A stretch of DNA of 54,471 bases from an uncultured Anaeromyxobacter sp. (GCA_903904005.1 CAIVAR010000020.1:1-54471), one strand, 5' to 3'; positions 25,258 through 33,756 are shown, counted from the first letter of the stretch. The notes: generated from the letters alone by a model not told the origin. Program-made: numbers and translations.

Positions 25258-25644
25258 ATGAAGACCTGGAACGTGATCCGCATCGCCGTGGCCGCCGTCG
25301 TCCTTTTCCTCGCGGGTGTCGCATCGGCGCAGAGCATCACCGGTCAGGTGGTGGGGAGGGTGCTCGACGCCGAGACCGGGAAGGCCATCGCCGGAGCGAC
25401 GGTGACCGCCTCGAGCCCGGGCTGGATCAATCAGTCGGTGAAGACCGACGCGACCGGCCACTACGTGCTCGCGCTGCTCCCGCCCAACCACTACGACGTG
25501 GTGGTGCAGGCCAAGGGGTACATGGAGGTCCGGCCCCGGGACGTCCAGGTCATGATCGACTGGCGCGTCCGCAACGACTTCCGGATGCTCTCGGAGACCG
25601 CAGCCGCTGCGGCGCGAGCCCCGGTCGTCGCTCAGAACCGGTAG
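25258..25644 (+). CDS. Small secreted protein with a carboxypeptidase regulatory-like (Ig-like) domain
   Basis: 128 residues. A signal peptide (KTWNVIRIAVAAVVLFLAGVASA, cleavage near residue 24) is followed by one beta-sandwich domain of the CarboxypepD_reg type: VVGRVLDAETGKAIAGATVTASSPG, TDATGHYVLALLPPNHYDVVVQAKGY, and VRNDFRM as the last strand. Such domains typically form a stand-alone stalk or N-terminal part of outer-membrane receptors. The start is set by AAAGGAGG six bases before the ATG. The last 13 bases overlap the convergent FadL-like gene. No partner is evident, so the role is unknown. Confidence 0.78.
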   Translation: MKTWNVIRIAVAAVVLFLAGVASAQSITGQVVGRVLDAETGKAIAGATVTASSPGWINQSVKTDATGHYVLALLPPNHYDVVVQAKGYMEVRPRDVQVMIDWRVRNDFRMLSETAAAAARAPVVAQNR

Positions 25645-27002
25645 GCGATCGCGTAGAGCAGGGAGATGCTCATGATCGACAGGCGGGTCGTTACCGCCAT
25701 GCCGGGCGGCGCCTTCGGGTCCCCGAGCAGGAAGTCGTCCGAGCTTCCCCAGGAGAACCCCAGGCCGAGGGAGCCGGAGAGGTGGTCGCCCTTCAGCTTG
25801 GCGCCGGCGGTGAGGCCGTAGAGGTTCACGCTGCGGAAGATGTCGGTCGAGCCGGTGTCGATGGGCGCGAAGTCGGTGTAGAAGCCGCCGTGGAGGCTCC
25901 ACGCCTCGTCGAGCTGGTAGCGTCCGCCGATGGCGACGTTCCAGACCGCGGTCGCGCCGAAGGTGAGCCCCGGGAAGGCGGACTCGGTCGTCGACTGGCC
26001 GCCTCCCGGGAGACTCCTCGTCGTCTCGATGGGCATGGTCGACCCGAGGAGCGTGTACTGCGGGATTCCCGAGTGGAAGCGGAGGTCGACCTCGACGTCG
26101 AAGCTGGGCTCCCGCCAGGCCAGGCCGACGTTCACGTTCCAGGGGAGCTTGTAGGTGAAGCTGGCGTTGGGGTCCGCGAAGTAGGTCTCGACGGTGCGCG
26201 GACCGGCCGCCGTCTGGAGGATCTCCACGCTCTGGAAGGCGAGCGACCCGGTGCGGATGATGGTGAAGGTGGGGGTCCGCAGGCACGCCCCGGCCACCAG
26301 CTTCGGGGTCACGTCCCACTGCACGCCGAGCGTGCCCTGCCCTCCCCAGATGGTGCCGGTCCCGTCGGCGCTGGTCAGGGTCGAGGTATCGCCCTCCGAC
26401 TGGATGCCGCGCATGGAGAGGATCTGGGCCTGGGAGATGCTCGTGATCGCCACACCGAAGCCGGCGCCGAGCCGGAGCGTCGGCAGGGGCGCCCAGGCCG
26501 CCGAGATGTTGGGTACGAGGGTCGAGATGCTCACCCGGGAGGAGTAGTTCACCTCGTTGTTGCCCAGCGTCGCCCCGTTCACCGCGGCGGACCAGGAGGT
26601 GGGCTTGGTGGCCGAGAAGCCGATCCGCCAGGCATCGGAGGAGATGACGTCGCCGCCCAGCACCGCGCCGAAATAGCTGGGCAGCTGTGCCAGGGTGATC
26701 TTCCCGGCGGAGGTCTGGATCTGCCCCAGGTCGATGGTGTCGAGCTCGTAACCGGTGGCGCTCGCCCCGATGACGCTGCGCCGCACCAGCGCCAGGCCGG
26801 CCGGGTTGTACCAGCCCGCGGTCGAGTCGGCGACGCGGGCCACGAAGGCCCCCGACTCCAGGGCCTCCTCCTGGCCGATGAGGACCCGGTCGTAGTTGGT
26901 CAGGACCGCACCGGGGGGAAGGAACCCCGCGATCTGGGCGCGGGCCTGCGGCGCGACCGAGAGGAGGGCCAGGGCGAGGAACCATCCGCGTGCGCTGGGC
27001 AT
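25632..27002 (-). CDS. Outer-membrane beta-barrel protein, FadL/OmpP1-like
   Basis: 456 residues starting at ATG 27002 (MPSARGW); an upstream in-frame start at 27020 is less likely because it precedes the basic/hydrophobic signal sequence (LALALLSVAPQARA). The mature N-terminus contains RVADSTAGWYNPAGLAL, the conserved plug segment of the FadL/TodX (Toluene_X) family, in which NPAGLA is diagnostic. Alternating hydrophobic residues run to a C-terminal YAIAYRF ending in phenylalanine, as needed for barrel assembly. These proteins bring hydrophobic compounds such as fatty acids across the outer membrane. Its gene overlaps the 3' end of the convergent small secreted-protein gene. Confidence 0.77.
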   Translation of the reverse strand: MPSARGWFLALALLSVAPQARAQIAGFLPPGAVLTNYDRVLIGQEEALESGAFVARVADSTAGWYNPAGLALVRRSVIGASATGYELDTIDLGQIQTSAGKITLAQLPSYFGAVLGGDVISSDAWRIGFSATKPTSWSAAVNGATLGNNEVNYSSRVSISTLVPNISAAWAPLPTLRLGAGFGVAITSISQAQILSMRGIQSEGDTSTLTSADGTGTIWGGQGTLGVQWDVTPKLVAGACLRTPTFTIIRTGSLAFQSVEILQTAAGPRTVETYFADPNASFTYKLPWNVNVGLAWREPSFDVEVDLRFHSGIPQYTLLGSTMPIETTRSLPGGGQSTTESAFPGLTFGATAVWNVAIGGRYQLDEAWSLHGGFYTDFAPIDTGSTDIFRSVNLYGLTAGAKLKGDHLSGSLGLGFSWGSSDDFLLGDPKAPPGMAVTTRLSIMSISLLYAIAYRF

Positions 27003-27044
27003 GGCCCGGGACGCTAGCACGTCCGGGCGGACTCGCCTTCAGGT

Positions 27045-27446
27045 CTAAGGCAGCGGGAGCGGGTCGTCCTTGCGGAACGCCGTCCCCGTGAAGAGGGCCA
27101 CGAGCGTGCCGGCCTCGTCGGTGACGCGGACCGTGCAGGTGGAGAGGCGGCGGGAGCCGCCCTCCTCCGTGGCCTCGGCCCGGAGGACCCCGGTCCGCAC
27201 GGCGCGCAGGAAGGTGACGTGGGCCTCGATGGCGAGCGCCACGTTGCCCCGGGAGTTGGAGGCGACCGCGAAGGCGAAGTCGGCCAGCGTGAAGATGGCC
27301 CCGCCCTGCACCACCCCCGCCGCGTTCAGGTGGCCCGGTCCCACGGCCATCCTGGCCACGGCCCTCCCGGTCCCGACCTCCAGGAGCTCGATCCCGACAC
27401 CGGCGGCGAACCGGTCCTTCTCGAAGACCTTCGCGAGTTCGGACAT
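27045..27446 (-). CDS. PaaI-family hotdog-fold thioesterase
   Basis: Acyl-CoA thioesterase of the PaaI/YbgC hotdog superfamily, 133 residues (family range 130-150). The HLNAAGVVQGGAIFTLADFAFA stretch (about 38-59) is the conserved N-terminal active-site helix, where the V-Q-G-G turn binds the thioester. Near the end, TGTAFRKD is typical. Candidates for the substrate are aromatic or medium-chain acyl-CoAs. It is 42 bases downstream of the FadL-like gene on the same strand (transcribed before it), so linked hydrophobic-acid metabolism is possible but unproven. Confidence 0.82.
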   Translation of the reverse strand: MSELAKVFEKDRFAAGVGIELLEVGTGRAVARMAVGPGHLNAAGVVQGGAIFTLADFAFAVASNSRGNVALAIEAHVTFLRAVRTGVLRAEATEEGGSRRLSTCTVRVTDEAGTLVALFTGTAFRKDDPLPLP

Positions 27447-27560
27447 CCCGCCATCCTAGAGCACCCGCCCCTCCGGCCCCATCCCGGGTTGCGACGCGCC
27501 GTGCCCCGGCTATGGAAGCGCCGCCCGGCCCGCGGGGGGCCGGAGATCGAGAGGGACACC

Positions 27561-28049
27561 ATGGGCAGGAAGAAGGTCGAGGCGGTGCCGAAGGCGTACG
27601 GGTCGATCACCCCGGGCCTCTCCATCCGGGGGGCGGCAGAGGCCATCCCCTGGTACGCGAAGGCCTTCGGCGCGAAGGAGCGGTACCGGCTCTCCGGGCC
27701 AGGAGGGCAGGTCATGCACGCCGAGCTGAAGTTCGGCGACAGCATCGTGATGCTCGGGGAGGAGGCCCCGGAGATGGGCGCCGCCTCGCCGCAGACGCTC
27801 TCCGGGACCAGCGTCGCGCTCATGCTCTACGTGAAGGACGTCGACGCCTCCTACGCGCGGGCGGTCGCCGCCGGGGCCACCGCGGTCCAGCCCCCCACCG
27901 ACATGTTCTGGGGCGACCGCTACTCCCAGGTGCGCGACCCGTACGGCCACCGATGGGCCATCGCCACCCACAAGGCGGATCTCACGCCCGCACAGATGAA
28001 GAAGGGCATGGACGCCTGGATGGCGTCGATGAGCGGGCCGCCGGCGTGA
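27561..28049 (+). CDS. VOC-superfamily (glyoxalase/PhnB-like) protein
   Basis: 162 residues. The pattern SITPGLSIRGAAEAIPWYAKAFGAKE (15-40) and the later QVRDPYGHRWAIATH (123-137) are hallmarks of the PhnB/YdhR-like branch of vicinal-oxygen-chelate proteins. A metal site could be formed by His53 (VMHAEL), Glu55 and the C-terminal histidines. Substrate unknown; the family includes demethylubiquinone-like fragments, resistance proteins and dioxygenase-like enzymes. The start is the ATG preceded by GAGAGGGAC. EcsC follows after 10 bases. Confidence 0.8.
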   Translation: MGRKKVEAVPKAYGSITPGLSIRGAAEAIPWYAKAFGAKERYRLSGPGGQVMHAELKFGDSIVMLGEEAPEMGAASPQTLSGTSVALMLYVKDVDASYARAVAAGATAVQPPTDMFWGDRYSQVRDPYGHRWAIATHKADLTPAQMKKGMDAWMASMSGPPA

Positions 28050-28059
28050 GCGCGCCGGA

Positions 28060-28878
28060 GTGAACCGCGCCGACACGGAGGCCCTGGCACGCGCCCGGGA
28101 GGTTCTCGAGAACCCCGGTCTCGCCATCCGGTTCACCGATCTCGTCGGGCGACCCGTCGAGCGGGCCGTGGCCGCCTTGCCCGCTGCCGCGTCGCGCCAG
28201 ATCCACCGCGCCACCGGGGCCGCGCTCGACCGGGCGCTCTCGGTGGCGCTCCGCACCATGGACGCCGACCCCGACCCACCGGCCAACTGGCTCCACCGGC
28301 TGGCGGCCGGAGCTGCCGGCGCGGGAGGCGGCGCCTTCGGCCTGGCCGGCCTGGTGGTGGAGCTTCCCGTGTCGACCACCCTCATGCTCCGGGCCATCGC
28401 CGACCACGCCCGGGCGCAGGGGGAGGACCTCTCGCAGGCGGGGGCGCGCCTGGAGTGCCTGGCGGTCTTCGCCTACGGTTCGCCGCGGGCGTCGGACGAC
28501 GCCGCCGAGGCCGGCTACTTCGCCGTCCGGGCGGCGCTGGCCCGCTCCGTCGCCGAGGCCGCCGAGTTCCTGGGGGCGAAGGGGGTGGCGCGCACCGCCG
28601 CCGACCGCTCCGCCCCGGCCCTGGCCCGCCTGCTCTCCTCGGTGGCCCGCCGCTTCGGGGTCGCCGTCTCGGAGAAGGCCGCCGCCCAGCTCGTGCCGCT
28701 CATCGGCGCCGCCGGGGGAGCGGCCGTGAACCTCGCCTTCATGAACCACTACCAGCGGACCGCCTGGGGGCACTTCACGGTGCGGCGTCTGGAGCGGCTG
28801 CACGGGGAGGCGGCGGTGCGCGCGGCCTGGGGCCCGCCCGGGACGAATCCCCGGCGGCGCGTCGGTTCGCGCCGCTGA
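28060..28878 (+). CDS. EcsC-family protein
   Basis: 272 residues, recognised as an EcsC-family protein by the glycine/alanine-rich segment AAGAAGAGGGAFGLAGLVVELPVSTTLMLRAIADHAR (about 88-124) and the C-terminal NHYQRTAWGHFTVRRLER region. The function of the family is not established; B. subtilis EcsC accompanies the EcsAB transporter. Two hydrophobic helices may insert into or associate with the membrane. The GTG start has a Shine-Dalgarno-like GGAG almost touching it, so the true start could be slightly downstream. It is 10 bases after the VOC gene. Confidence 0.75.
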   Translation: MNRADTEALARAREVLENPGLAIRFTDLVGRPVERAVAALPAAASRQIHRATGAALDRALSVALRTMDADPDPPANWLHRLAAGAAGAGGGAFGLAGLVVELPVSTTLMLRAIADHARAQGEDLSQAGARLECLAVFAYGSPRASDDAAEAGYFAVRAALARSVAEAAEFLGAKGVARTAADRSAPALARLLSSVARRFGVAVSEKAAAQLVPLIGAAGGAAVNLAFMNHYQRTAWGHFTVRRLERLHGEAAVRAAWGPPGTNPRRRVGSRR

Positions 28879-28929
28879 AACCCGTTCCGGGCCTTGCGCA
28901 CCCGGCACCGTTCTTCCTACCGTGGACCG

Positions 28930-29829
28930 ATGAAAAGGAAATCGCTGAAGGACGTCTCGCGGTTCCTCGAACCCTACCGGATCACGCGGGGCAAGAGGTT
29001 CCGCCTGAAGGACCACGATCCGGGGGACGTCGGCGGTCTCGGCTCGGCCGACAAGCCGGAGGCGAAGCGCCTGCTCACGAATGGCGTGGAGCGGCTCGCC
29101 GAGCTCCAGGAGAAGCTGTACGCCAGCGACCAGTGGGGGCTGCTCCTCGTCTTCCAGGCGATGGACGCCGCCGGGAAGGACGGCACCATCAAGCACGTGC
29201 TCTCCGGGGTGAACCCCCAGGGCTGCCAGGTCACCTCCTTCAAGCAGCCCTCCCAGGAGGAGCTGGACCACGACTTCCTCTGGCGCTCGCAGCGGGCGGG
29301 GCCGGAGCGGGGGCGGATCGGCATCTTCAACCGCTCCTACTACGAGGAGGTCCTCGTGGTCCGGGTGCACCCCCAGATCCTGGCCGGCCAGAAGCTCCCG
29401 CCACGCCTGGTGGGGAGGCGGCTCTGGGACGAGCGGCTCGAGGACATCGCCGCCTACGAGCGCTACCTGGCCCGCAACGGCTTCCCCATCCTGAAGTTCT
29501 TCCTGAACGTCTCCCGCAAGGAGCAGAAGCGGCGCTTCCTGGAGCGGCTCGACCAGCCCGAGAAGCACTGGAAGTTCTCCCCGGCCGACGTGCGGGAGCG
29601 CGGTCACTGGAAGGGCTACATGGCGGCCTACGAGGAGGCCATCCGCGCCACCGCCGCCCCGCACGCCCCCTGGTACGTGGTCCCGGCCGATCAGAAGTGG
29701 TTCACCCGGCTCGTGGTGGCCGCCGCCATCGTCGAGGCGCTCGAGAAGCTCGACCTCGCCTTCCCGAAGGTGAGCGACGCGAAGCGGGAGGAGCTCGCGC
29801 TGGCCCGGGCGCAGCTCGCGAAGGAGTGA
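28930..29829 (+). CDS. Polyphosphate kinase 2 family (PPK2) enzyme
   Basis: Transfers phosphate between polyphosphate and nucleotides, 299 residues. The P-loop lies in FQAMDAAGKDGTIKH (75-89), and the DRH-like lid and Walker B regions are represented by GIFNRSYYEEVLVVRVHP (about 134-151). FFLNVSRKEQKRRFLERLD follows. A single PPK2 domain of this length matches class III or I enzymes, which phosphorylate AMP/ADP. The start ATG 28930 was chosen over the upstream 28894 because the family begins with this basic segment. 51 bases separate it from EcsC. Confidence 0.9.
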   Translation: MKRKSLKDVSRFLEPYRITRGKRFRLKDHDPGDVGGLGSADKPEAKRLLTNGVERLAELQEKLYASDQWGLLLVFQAMDAAGKDGTIKHVLSGVNPQGCQVTSFKQPSQEELDHDFLWRSQRAGPERGRIGIFNRSYYEEVLVVRVHPQILAGQKLPPRLVGRRLWDERLEDIAAYERYLARNGFPILKFFLNVSRKEQKRRFLERLDQPEKHWKFSPADVRERGHWKGYMAAYEEAIRATAAPHAPWYVVPADQKWFTRLVVAAAIVEALEKLDLAFPKVSDAKREELALARAQLAKE

Positions 29830-29867
29830 GGTAAACTCCGGGCCCTCCGCCTCCCGAAAGGTCCGTC

Positions 29868-31241
29868 ATGTCCCTCACGCTCCAGGACGTCAGCCACGCG
29901 GTTCGCGAGACCCAGTACGCGGTCCGTGGCGCCATCGTGGCTCGCGCCGGCGAGCTGGAGCGGCAGGGGCGGCGCATCATCTACTGCAACATCGGCAACC
30001 CCCAGTCGCTGGGGCAGGCCCCGATCACCTTCGTGCGCCAGGTGCTCGCCCTCGCCGAGTACCCGGCCCTGCTCGACTGGCCGGCGGCCTCCGCATTCCC
30101 CGCCGACGCCGTCGCCGCGGCGCGCATGGCGCTCCGGCAAAGCCCGTACGGCCTGGGCGCCTACACCGAGAGCAAGGGCTACCTCTTCGTCCGGGAGGCC
30201 ATCGCCGCCTTCATCCACAGGCGGGACGGCATCCCCGCCGACCCAGAGCACCTCTTCCTCACCGACGGCGCCAGCAAGGGGGTCCAGTCGGTGCTGCGGC
30301 TGCTCGTCGACGGACCGACCGACGGGATCATGATCCCGATCCCCCAGTACCCGCTCTACTCCGCGTCCATCACCCTGCTCGGCGGCGCGCAGGTCTCCTA
30401 CTACCTGGACGAGGCGAGGGACTGGAGCCTGTCGCGGGAGTCTCTCGAGGCCGCCCACGCCGAGGCGGTGGCGCGGGGCATCCGCGTCCGGGCCATCGCG
30501 GTCATCAACCCGGGCAACCCCACCGGGGCCGTCCTCGACGAGGCCAACGTGGAGATGGTGCTCGACTTCGCGCGCCGCCACTCCCTCTCGGTGCTGGCCG
30601 ACGAGGTCTACCAGGAGAACCTCTACCGGCCCGGCGACCGCTTCGTCTCCTTCGCGTCGGTGCTGGTCCGGAAGGGCATCGAGGACGTTCCGCTCTGGAG
30701 CTTCCACTCGGTCTCCAAGGGGTTCCTGGGCGAGTGCGGTCACCGGGGTGGGTACCTCGAGGCCCGCAACGTGCCCCCGGACGTGATGGCGGAGGTGGAG
30801 AAGCTCCAGTCGGTGGCGCTCTGCGCCAACTCCTCGGGGCAGCTCGTCACCTGGCTCATGGTGCGCCCGCCCCTCCCCGGCGACCCGTCGTATCCCCTCC
30901 ACGACAAGGAGCGGCGCGGGGTGCTCGACTCGCTCCGAACCCGGGCAGCGCGGCTGGAGAAGGGGCTGAACGCGATCCCCGGCATCCAGTGCAATGCCCT
31001 CACCGGCGCCATGTACGCCTTCCCCCGCATCACGCTGCCGCCCGGCACGACCGACGCGCAGTACTGCCTCGCGCTCCTCGAGGAGACGGGGATCTGCGTG
31101 GTCCCCGGCTCGGGGTTCGGCCAGGCCCCTGGCACCTGGCACTTCCGCACCACCATCCTGCCACCCGAGGGCGAGATCGAGACGGTGGTGGCCAGGCTGG
31201 GCGAGTTCCACGCCGCGTTCACGAAGGCGCGCGGCGGCTGA
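29868..31241 (+). CDS. Alanine aminotransferase-like class I/II aminotransferase
   Basis: PLP enzyme of fold type I, 457 residues. It resembles the eukaryote-type alanine transaminase group, with AVRGAIVARAGELERQG at the N-terminus, YCNIGNPQSLGQ, YTESKG, VINPGNPTGAVL (about 206-217) and SFHSVSKGFLGECGHRGGY, which places the Schiff-base lysine near 285. The C-terminal arginine region WHFRTTILPP is intact. It interconverts alanine/2-oxoglutarate and pyruvate/glutamate, and could supply alanine for the glyoxylate aminotransferase. The glycosyltransferase-like gene follows after 15 bases. Confidence 0.88.
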   Translation: MSLTLQDVSHAVRETQYAVRGAIVARAGELERQGRRIIYCNIGNPQSLGQAPITFVRQVLALAEYPALLDWPAASAFPADAVAAARMALRQSPYGLGAYTESKGYLFVREAIAAFIHRRDGIPADPEHLFLTDGASKGVQSVLRLLVDGPTDGIMIPIPQYPLYSASITLLGGAQVSYYLDEARDWSLSRESLEAAHAEAVARGIRVRAIAVINPGNPTGAVLDEANVEMVLDFARRHSLSVLADEVYQENLYRPGDRFVSFASVLVRKGIEDVPLWSFHSVSKGFLGECGHRGGYLEARNVPPDVMAEVEKLQSVALCANSSGQLVTWLMVRPPLPGDPSYPLHDKERRGVLDSLRTRAARLEKGLNAIPGIQCNALTGAMYAFPRITLPPGTTDAQYCLALLEETGICVVPGSGFGQAPGTWHFRTTILPPEGEIETVVARLGEFHAAFTKARGG

Positions 31242-31256
31242 CGCGCCCTGGGCGCC

Positions 31257-32327
31257 ATGATCGCCCTCTACCTCTCCGGCCACGGCTTCGGCCACATGAC
31301 CCGCGCCTGCGAGGTGCTGGCCGAGGTGCGCAGGCTCGCTCCCGGCGTCCCCCTCGCGGTGGCGGCGAACGTTCCCGAACCGCTGGTGCGGCGGGCCATC
31401 CCCGGAGACCTGCTCTTCCGGCGCGTCGCCTGCGACGTCGGGCTCGTCCAGGAGGACGCGCTCCGGATCGACGAGGAGGGGACGGCGGCGGCCTGCGCGG
31501 CCTTCGACGCCGGGTGGGATCGCCGGGCCGAGGCCGAGGCGACGTTCCTCCGCGACGCGGGGGTCCGGCTCGTTCTGGCCGACATCCCGCCCCTCGCATT
31601 CGAGGCGGCCCACCGGGCCGGCGTGCCGTCGGTGGGGCTCGGCAACTTCTCCTGGGACTGGATCTACCGGCACCTCGCGGTCCGGCAGCCGGGGCTCGCG
31701 CCCTCCGCCGACCGGGCCGCCCGCGCGTACCGGCACGCCGCGCTCCTGCTCGAGCTCCCCTTCGCCGGCGACCTCTCCTGCTTCACCCACCGTGAACGGA
31801 TCGGGATGGTGGCCCGGCGCCCGCGCGTCCCCCGCGCGGAGGCACGACGGCGCCTCGGCCTGGACGATCGGCCCACCGTGCTCGTCTCCTTCGGCGGGGT
31901 GGGGCTGCCCGCGCTTTCGGCACCCGGCTCGGCGGAGTTCCGCTGGCTGCTCCCCTCCGACGTCGACGGCCGGCTCGTGGAGCTGGGGCTCACCTACCCC
32001 GACGTCGTCCAGGCCGTCGACGTGGTGGTCTCGAAGCCCGGCTACGGCATCGTCACCGACGTCCTCGCGGCGGGGACGCGCCTCGTCTACACAGAGCGGG
32101 GCGACTTCCCGGAATACCCGATCCTGGTGCGGGAGATGACGCCGCTCCTCGCCTGCGAGCACGTGGGCAACGCCGACCTGCTGGCCGGGCGGCTCACGGA
32201 GCCGGTGCGCCGGGTGCTCGCGCGCCCCGTCCCCGCCACCCCCGACCTGGACGGCGCGCGGCGCGGGGCCACCCGCATCCTGGAACTCCTCGACGGGAGC
32301 GTGGCGCGCACCCCCGCCTCCGGCTAG
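31257..32327 (+). CDS. Glycosyltransferase-like protein resembling the N-terminal domain of L-arabinokinase
   Basis: 356 residues, GT-B-like. The N-terminal YLSGHGFGHMTRACEV (residues 5-20) and SWDWIYRH near 132 match the stand-alone and plant arabinokinase N-terminal glycosyltransferase-like domain. The C-terminal half contains VDVVVSKPGYGIVTDVLAAGTRLVYTERGDFPEYP (about 257-292), equivalent to the donor-binding KxGYGT region of that domain. No kinase domain follows, so this is the isolated transferase-like half. The activity is not established. It is co-directional with the aminotransferase (15 bases) and the pseudo-receiver (8 bases). Confidence 0.68.
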   Translation: MIALYLSGHGFGHMTRACEVLAEVRRLAPGVPLAVAANVPEPLVRRAIPGDLLFRRVACDVGLVQEDALRIDEEGTAAACAAFDAGWDRRAEAEATFLRDAGVRLVLADIPPLAFEAAHRAGVPSVGLGNFSWDWIYRHLAVRQPGLAPSADRAARAYRHAALLLELPFAGDLSCFTHRERIGMVARRPRVPRAEARRRLGLDDRPTVLVSFGGVGLPALSAPGSAEFRWLLPSDVDGRLVELGLTYPDVVQAVDVVVSKPGYGIVTDVLAAGTRLVYTERGDFPEYPILVREMTPLLACEHVGNADLLAGRLTEPVRRVLARPVPATPDLDGARRGATRILELLDGSVARTPASG

Positions 32328-32335
32328 ACCCGGGC

Positions 32336-32692
32336 ATGGCCGTCATCCTCGCCGTCCGCGACCTCGTCTTCCGCTCCAAGATCCTCGCCGCCGCCGAACG
32401 TCTCGGCACCGCGGTCCACATCGCCCCGCGCGGCACGCCGCTCGATCAGGCGTCCCGCGACCATGGCCCCGGGACGCTGGTCGTCGACCTCGGAGAGCCC
32501 GGCGTCGTCGAGCAGGTCCCGGCCGCGAAGGCGGCCGGCGCCACCCGGGTGGTGGGATTCCTGGGGCACCTCCAGGCCGACCTCATGGAGGCGTCGCGGC
32601 TGGCCGGCGTCGACGAGATCCTGACCCGGGGCCAGTTCGTCCAGCGGCTCGACGACATCCTGCGCGGCGCCCCGGGCCCCACGGCTCCCTGA
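32336..32692 (+). CDS. Receiver-like domain protein, probably a pseudo-receiver
   Basis: 118 residues with the alternating strand-helix pattern of a CheY-type domain: VILAVRDLVFRSKILAAAERLG, TLVVDLGEPG with a possible phosphoacceptor at Asp51, TRVVGFLGH, and DEILTRGQFVQRL. Several standard features are changed: the acidic pair after strand 1 is reduced to a single Asp, and the conserved lysine after strand 5 (normally TKP) is Thr-Arg-Gly. It has no output domain. I infer a degenerate or phosphorylation-independent regulator; a non-receiver flavodoxin-like fold is an alternative. It ends three bases from the convergent lipoprotein gene. Confidence 0.55.
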   Translation: MAVILAVRDLVFRSKILAAAERLGTAVHIAPRGTPLDQASRDHGPGTLVVDLGEPGVVEQVPAAKAAGATRVVGFLGHLQADLMEASRLAGVDEILTRGQFVQRLDDILRGAPGPTAP

Positions 32693-32695
32693 GGA

Positions 32696-33319
32696 TCACG
32701 GCCGCTCGACGTCGACCGCCTCCACCCAGATCTGCTCGCAGGCCCCCGACCCGATGTCGCCGCGGGAGGTGCTGGTGCGGGACCGGTGGACCACCTTCCC
32801 CGACCGGTCGCGGATCTCCACGTCGACGAGCTTCCCGCGCAGCGTCACCAGATCGCCCACGCGGATCCGGGAGAGCTCCTTCGCCACGTCGTCGCTTGCC
32901 GGCACGAGGTGGTTGTTGGCCACGTGGCTCTCCAGGACCCCCTGCCCGTACATCGGCCCGCCCCCGTCGTGCCACCAGCTCACGTACCGGCCGGAGAGGT
33001 GGAACTTCATCCGGCCGAGCACCGCCGGATCGGCCACCGGCCCCCAGACGAGCGCCAGGTCCATGGGAAGGACGTAGTCCCACTGGTCGAGCAGGTGGCG
33101 GCTCGTCTCCACCGCGTACCCGGTGATCCGGTAGGTGGCGCGCGGCGTGAGCAGGACCTCGTGCCCCTTCTTCTCGAAGGTGATGGGGGGCTCGCCGGCC
33201 ACCGCCACCTGCTCCGGCTCGGCGGCGGCGCGCGACGGATCGACCCGGGCGCGCCAGTCCCGGCAGCCGCCCAGCAGGGCGATGGAGGCGATCCCGACGA
33301 GCGCCGGGAGCCGCCTCAC
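32696..33319 (-). CDS. Putative lipoprotein of unknown function
   Basis: 207 residues. The signal peptide MRRLPALVGIASIALLGGC carries a lipobox (LLGGC, lipidated Cys near 19). The mature part has no family I recognise: a beta-rich region with ITFEKKGHEVLLTPRATYRITGYAVETSRHLLDQWDYVLPMDLALVWGP, tryptophan/tyrosine-rich YVSWWHDGGGPM, and an end EQIWVEAVDVERP. The region IRVGDLVTLRGKLVDVEIRDRSG looks like an OB-fold strand pair. I chose the GTG at 33319 because it overlaps the stop of the GNAT gene and precedes the basic N-terminus; no ATG fits the signal peptide. Confidence 0.65.
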   Translation of the reverse strand: MRRLPALVGIASIALLGGCRDWRARVDPSRAAAEPEQVAVAGEPPITFEKKGHEVLLTPRATYRITGYAVETSRHLLDQWDYVLPMDLALVWGPVADPAVLGRMKFHLSGRYVSWWHDGGGPMYGQGVLESHVANNHLVPASDDVAKELSRIRVGDLVTLRGKLVDVEIRDRSGKVVHRSRTSTSRGDIGSGACEQIWVEAVDVERP

Positions 33320-33705
33320 GGCAACCTCATCCGCATGCACGCCGCCGTCGCCGGGCAGAGCCCGCGGAACTGGCTCCCCTCCCGGATCGCCTCCGGCACC
33401 TCCGCGCGGGGCAGGTCCACGAAGCCGTCCCTCAGCGCCCGCTCCCGCACCGTGGTGGTCAGGATGTAGAGGTCCCGGACGCCGAGCGACCGGGCCAGCG
33501 CCAGCGCGGCCTCGTTCAGCACCGCGCCGACCCCCCGGCGGCGCGCCGCCGGCGCCACCGCGAAGGAGCGCAGCAGGCCGGCCTCGCCGTGGACCTCGAG
33601 CCCGATGCAGCCCACGAGCCCCTCCCCGCCGCGGGCCAGGAGGAGGGCGCGAACCGCGGGCAGGTCGGCCGGGGTGGCGTGGGCGACTTCCACGCGGCGA
33701 ACCAT
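33316..33705 (-). CDS. GNAT acetyltransferase resembling ArsN2
   Basis: 129 residues, a single GNAT domain. The acetyl-CoA pyrophosphate loop is APAARRRGVGAVL (about 52-64). The strand LYILTTTVRE, the EAIREGSQF segment and the ending LCPATAACMRM are shared with ArsN2-type proteins encoded in arsenic operons, where the conserved SLCPSTA...CM end is characteristic. No ars genes are near. The domain appears slightly shortened in its central helices. It is transcribed before the lipoprotein gene and overlaps it by four bases. Whether it acts on arsenical or organoarsenic substrates is unproven. Confidence 0.72.
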   Translation of the reverse strand: MVRRVEVAHATPADLPAVRALLLARGGEGLVGCIGLEVHGEAGLLRSFAVAPAARRRGVGAVLNEAALALARSLGVRDLYILTTTVRERALRDGFVDLPRAEVPEAIREGSQFRGLCPATAACMRMRLP

Positions 33706-33756
33706 ACCCCACGCCGATGCGGCGCCGGGGGCCGAAGCAGGTTACCCTCCCTCCCC

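Noticed and set aside
29868-32692. A carbohydrate-signalling operon made of the aminotransferase, the glycosyltransferase-like gene and the pseudo-receiver
   Set aside because: The genes are close and co-directional, but there is no shared substrate or conserved pairing that I can support.
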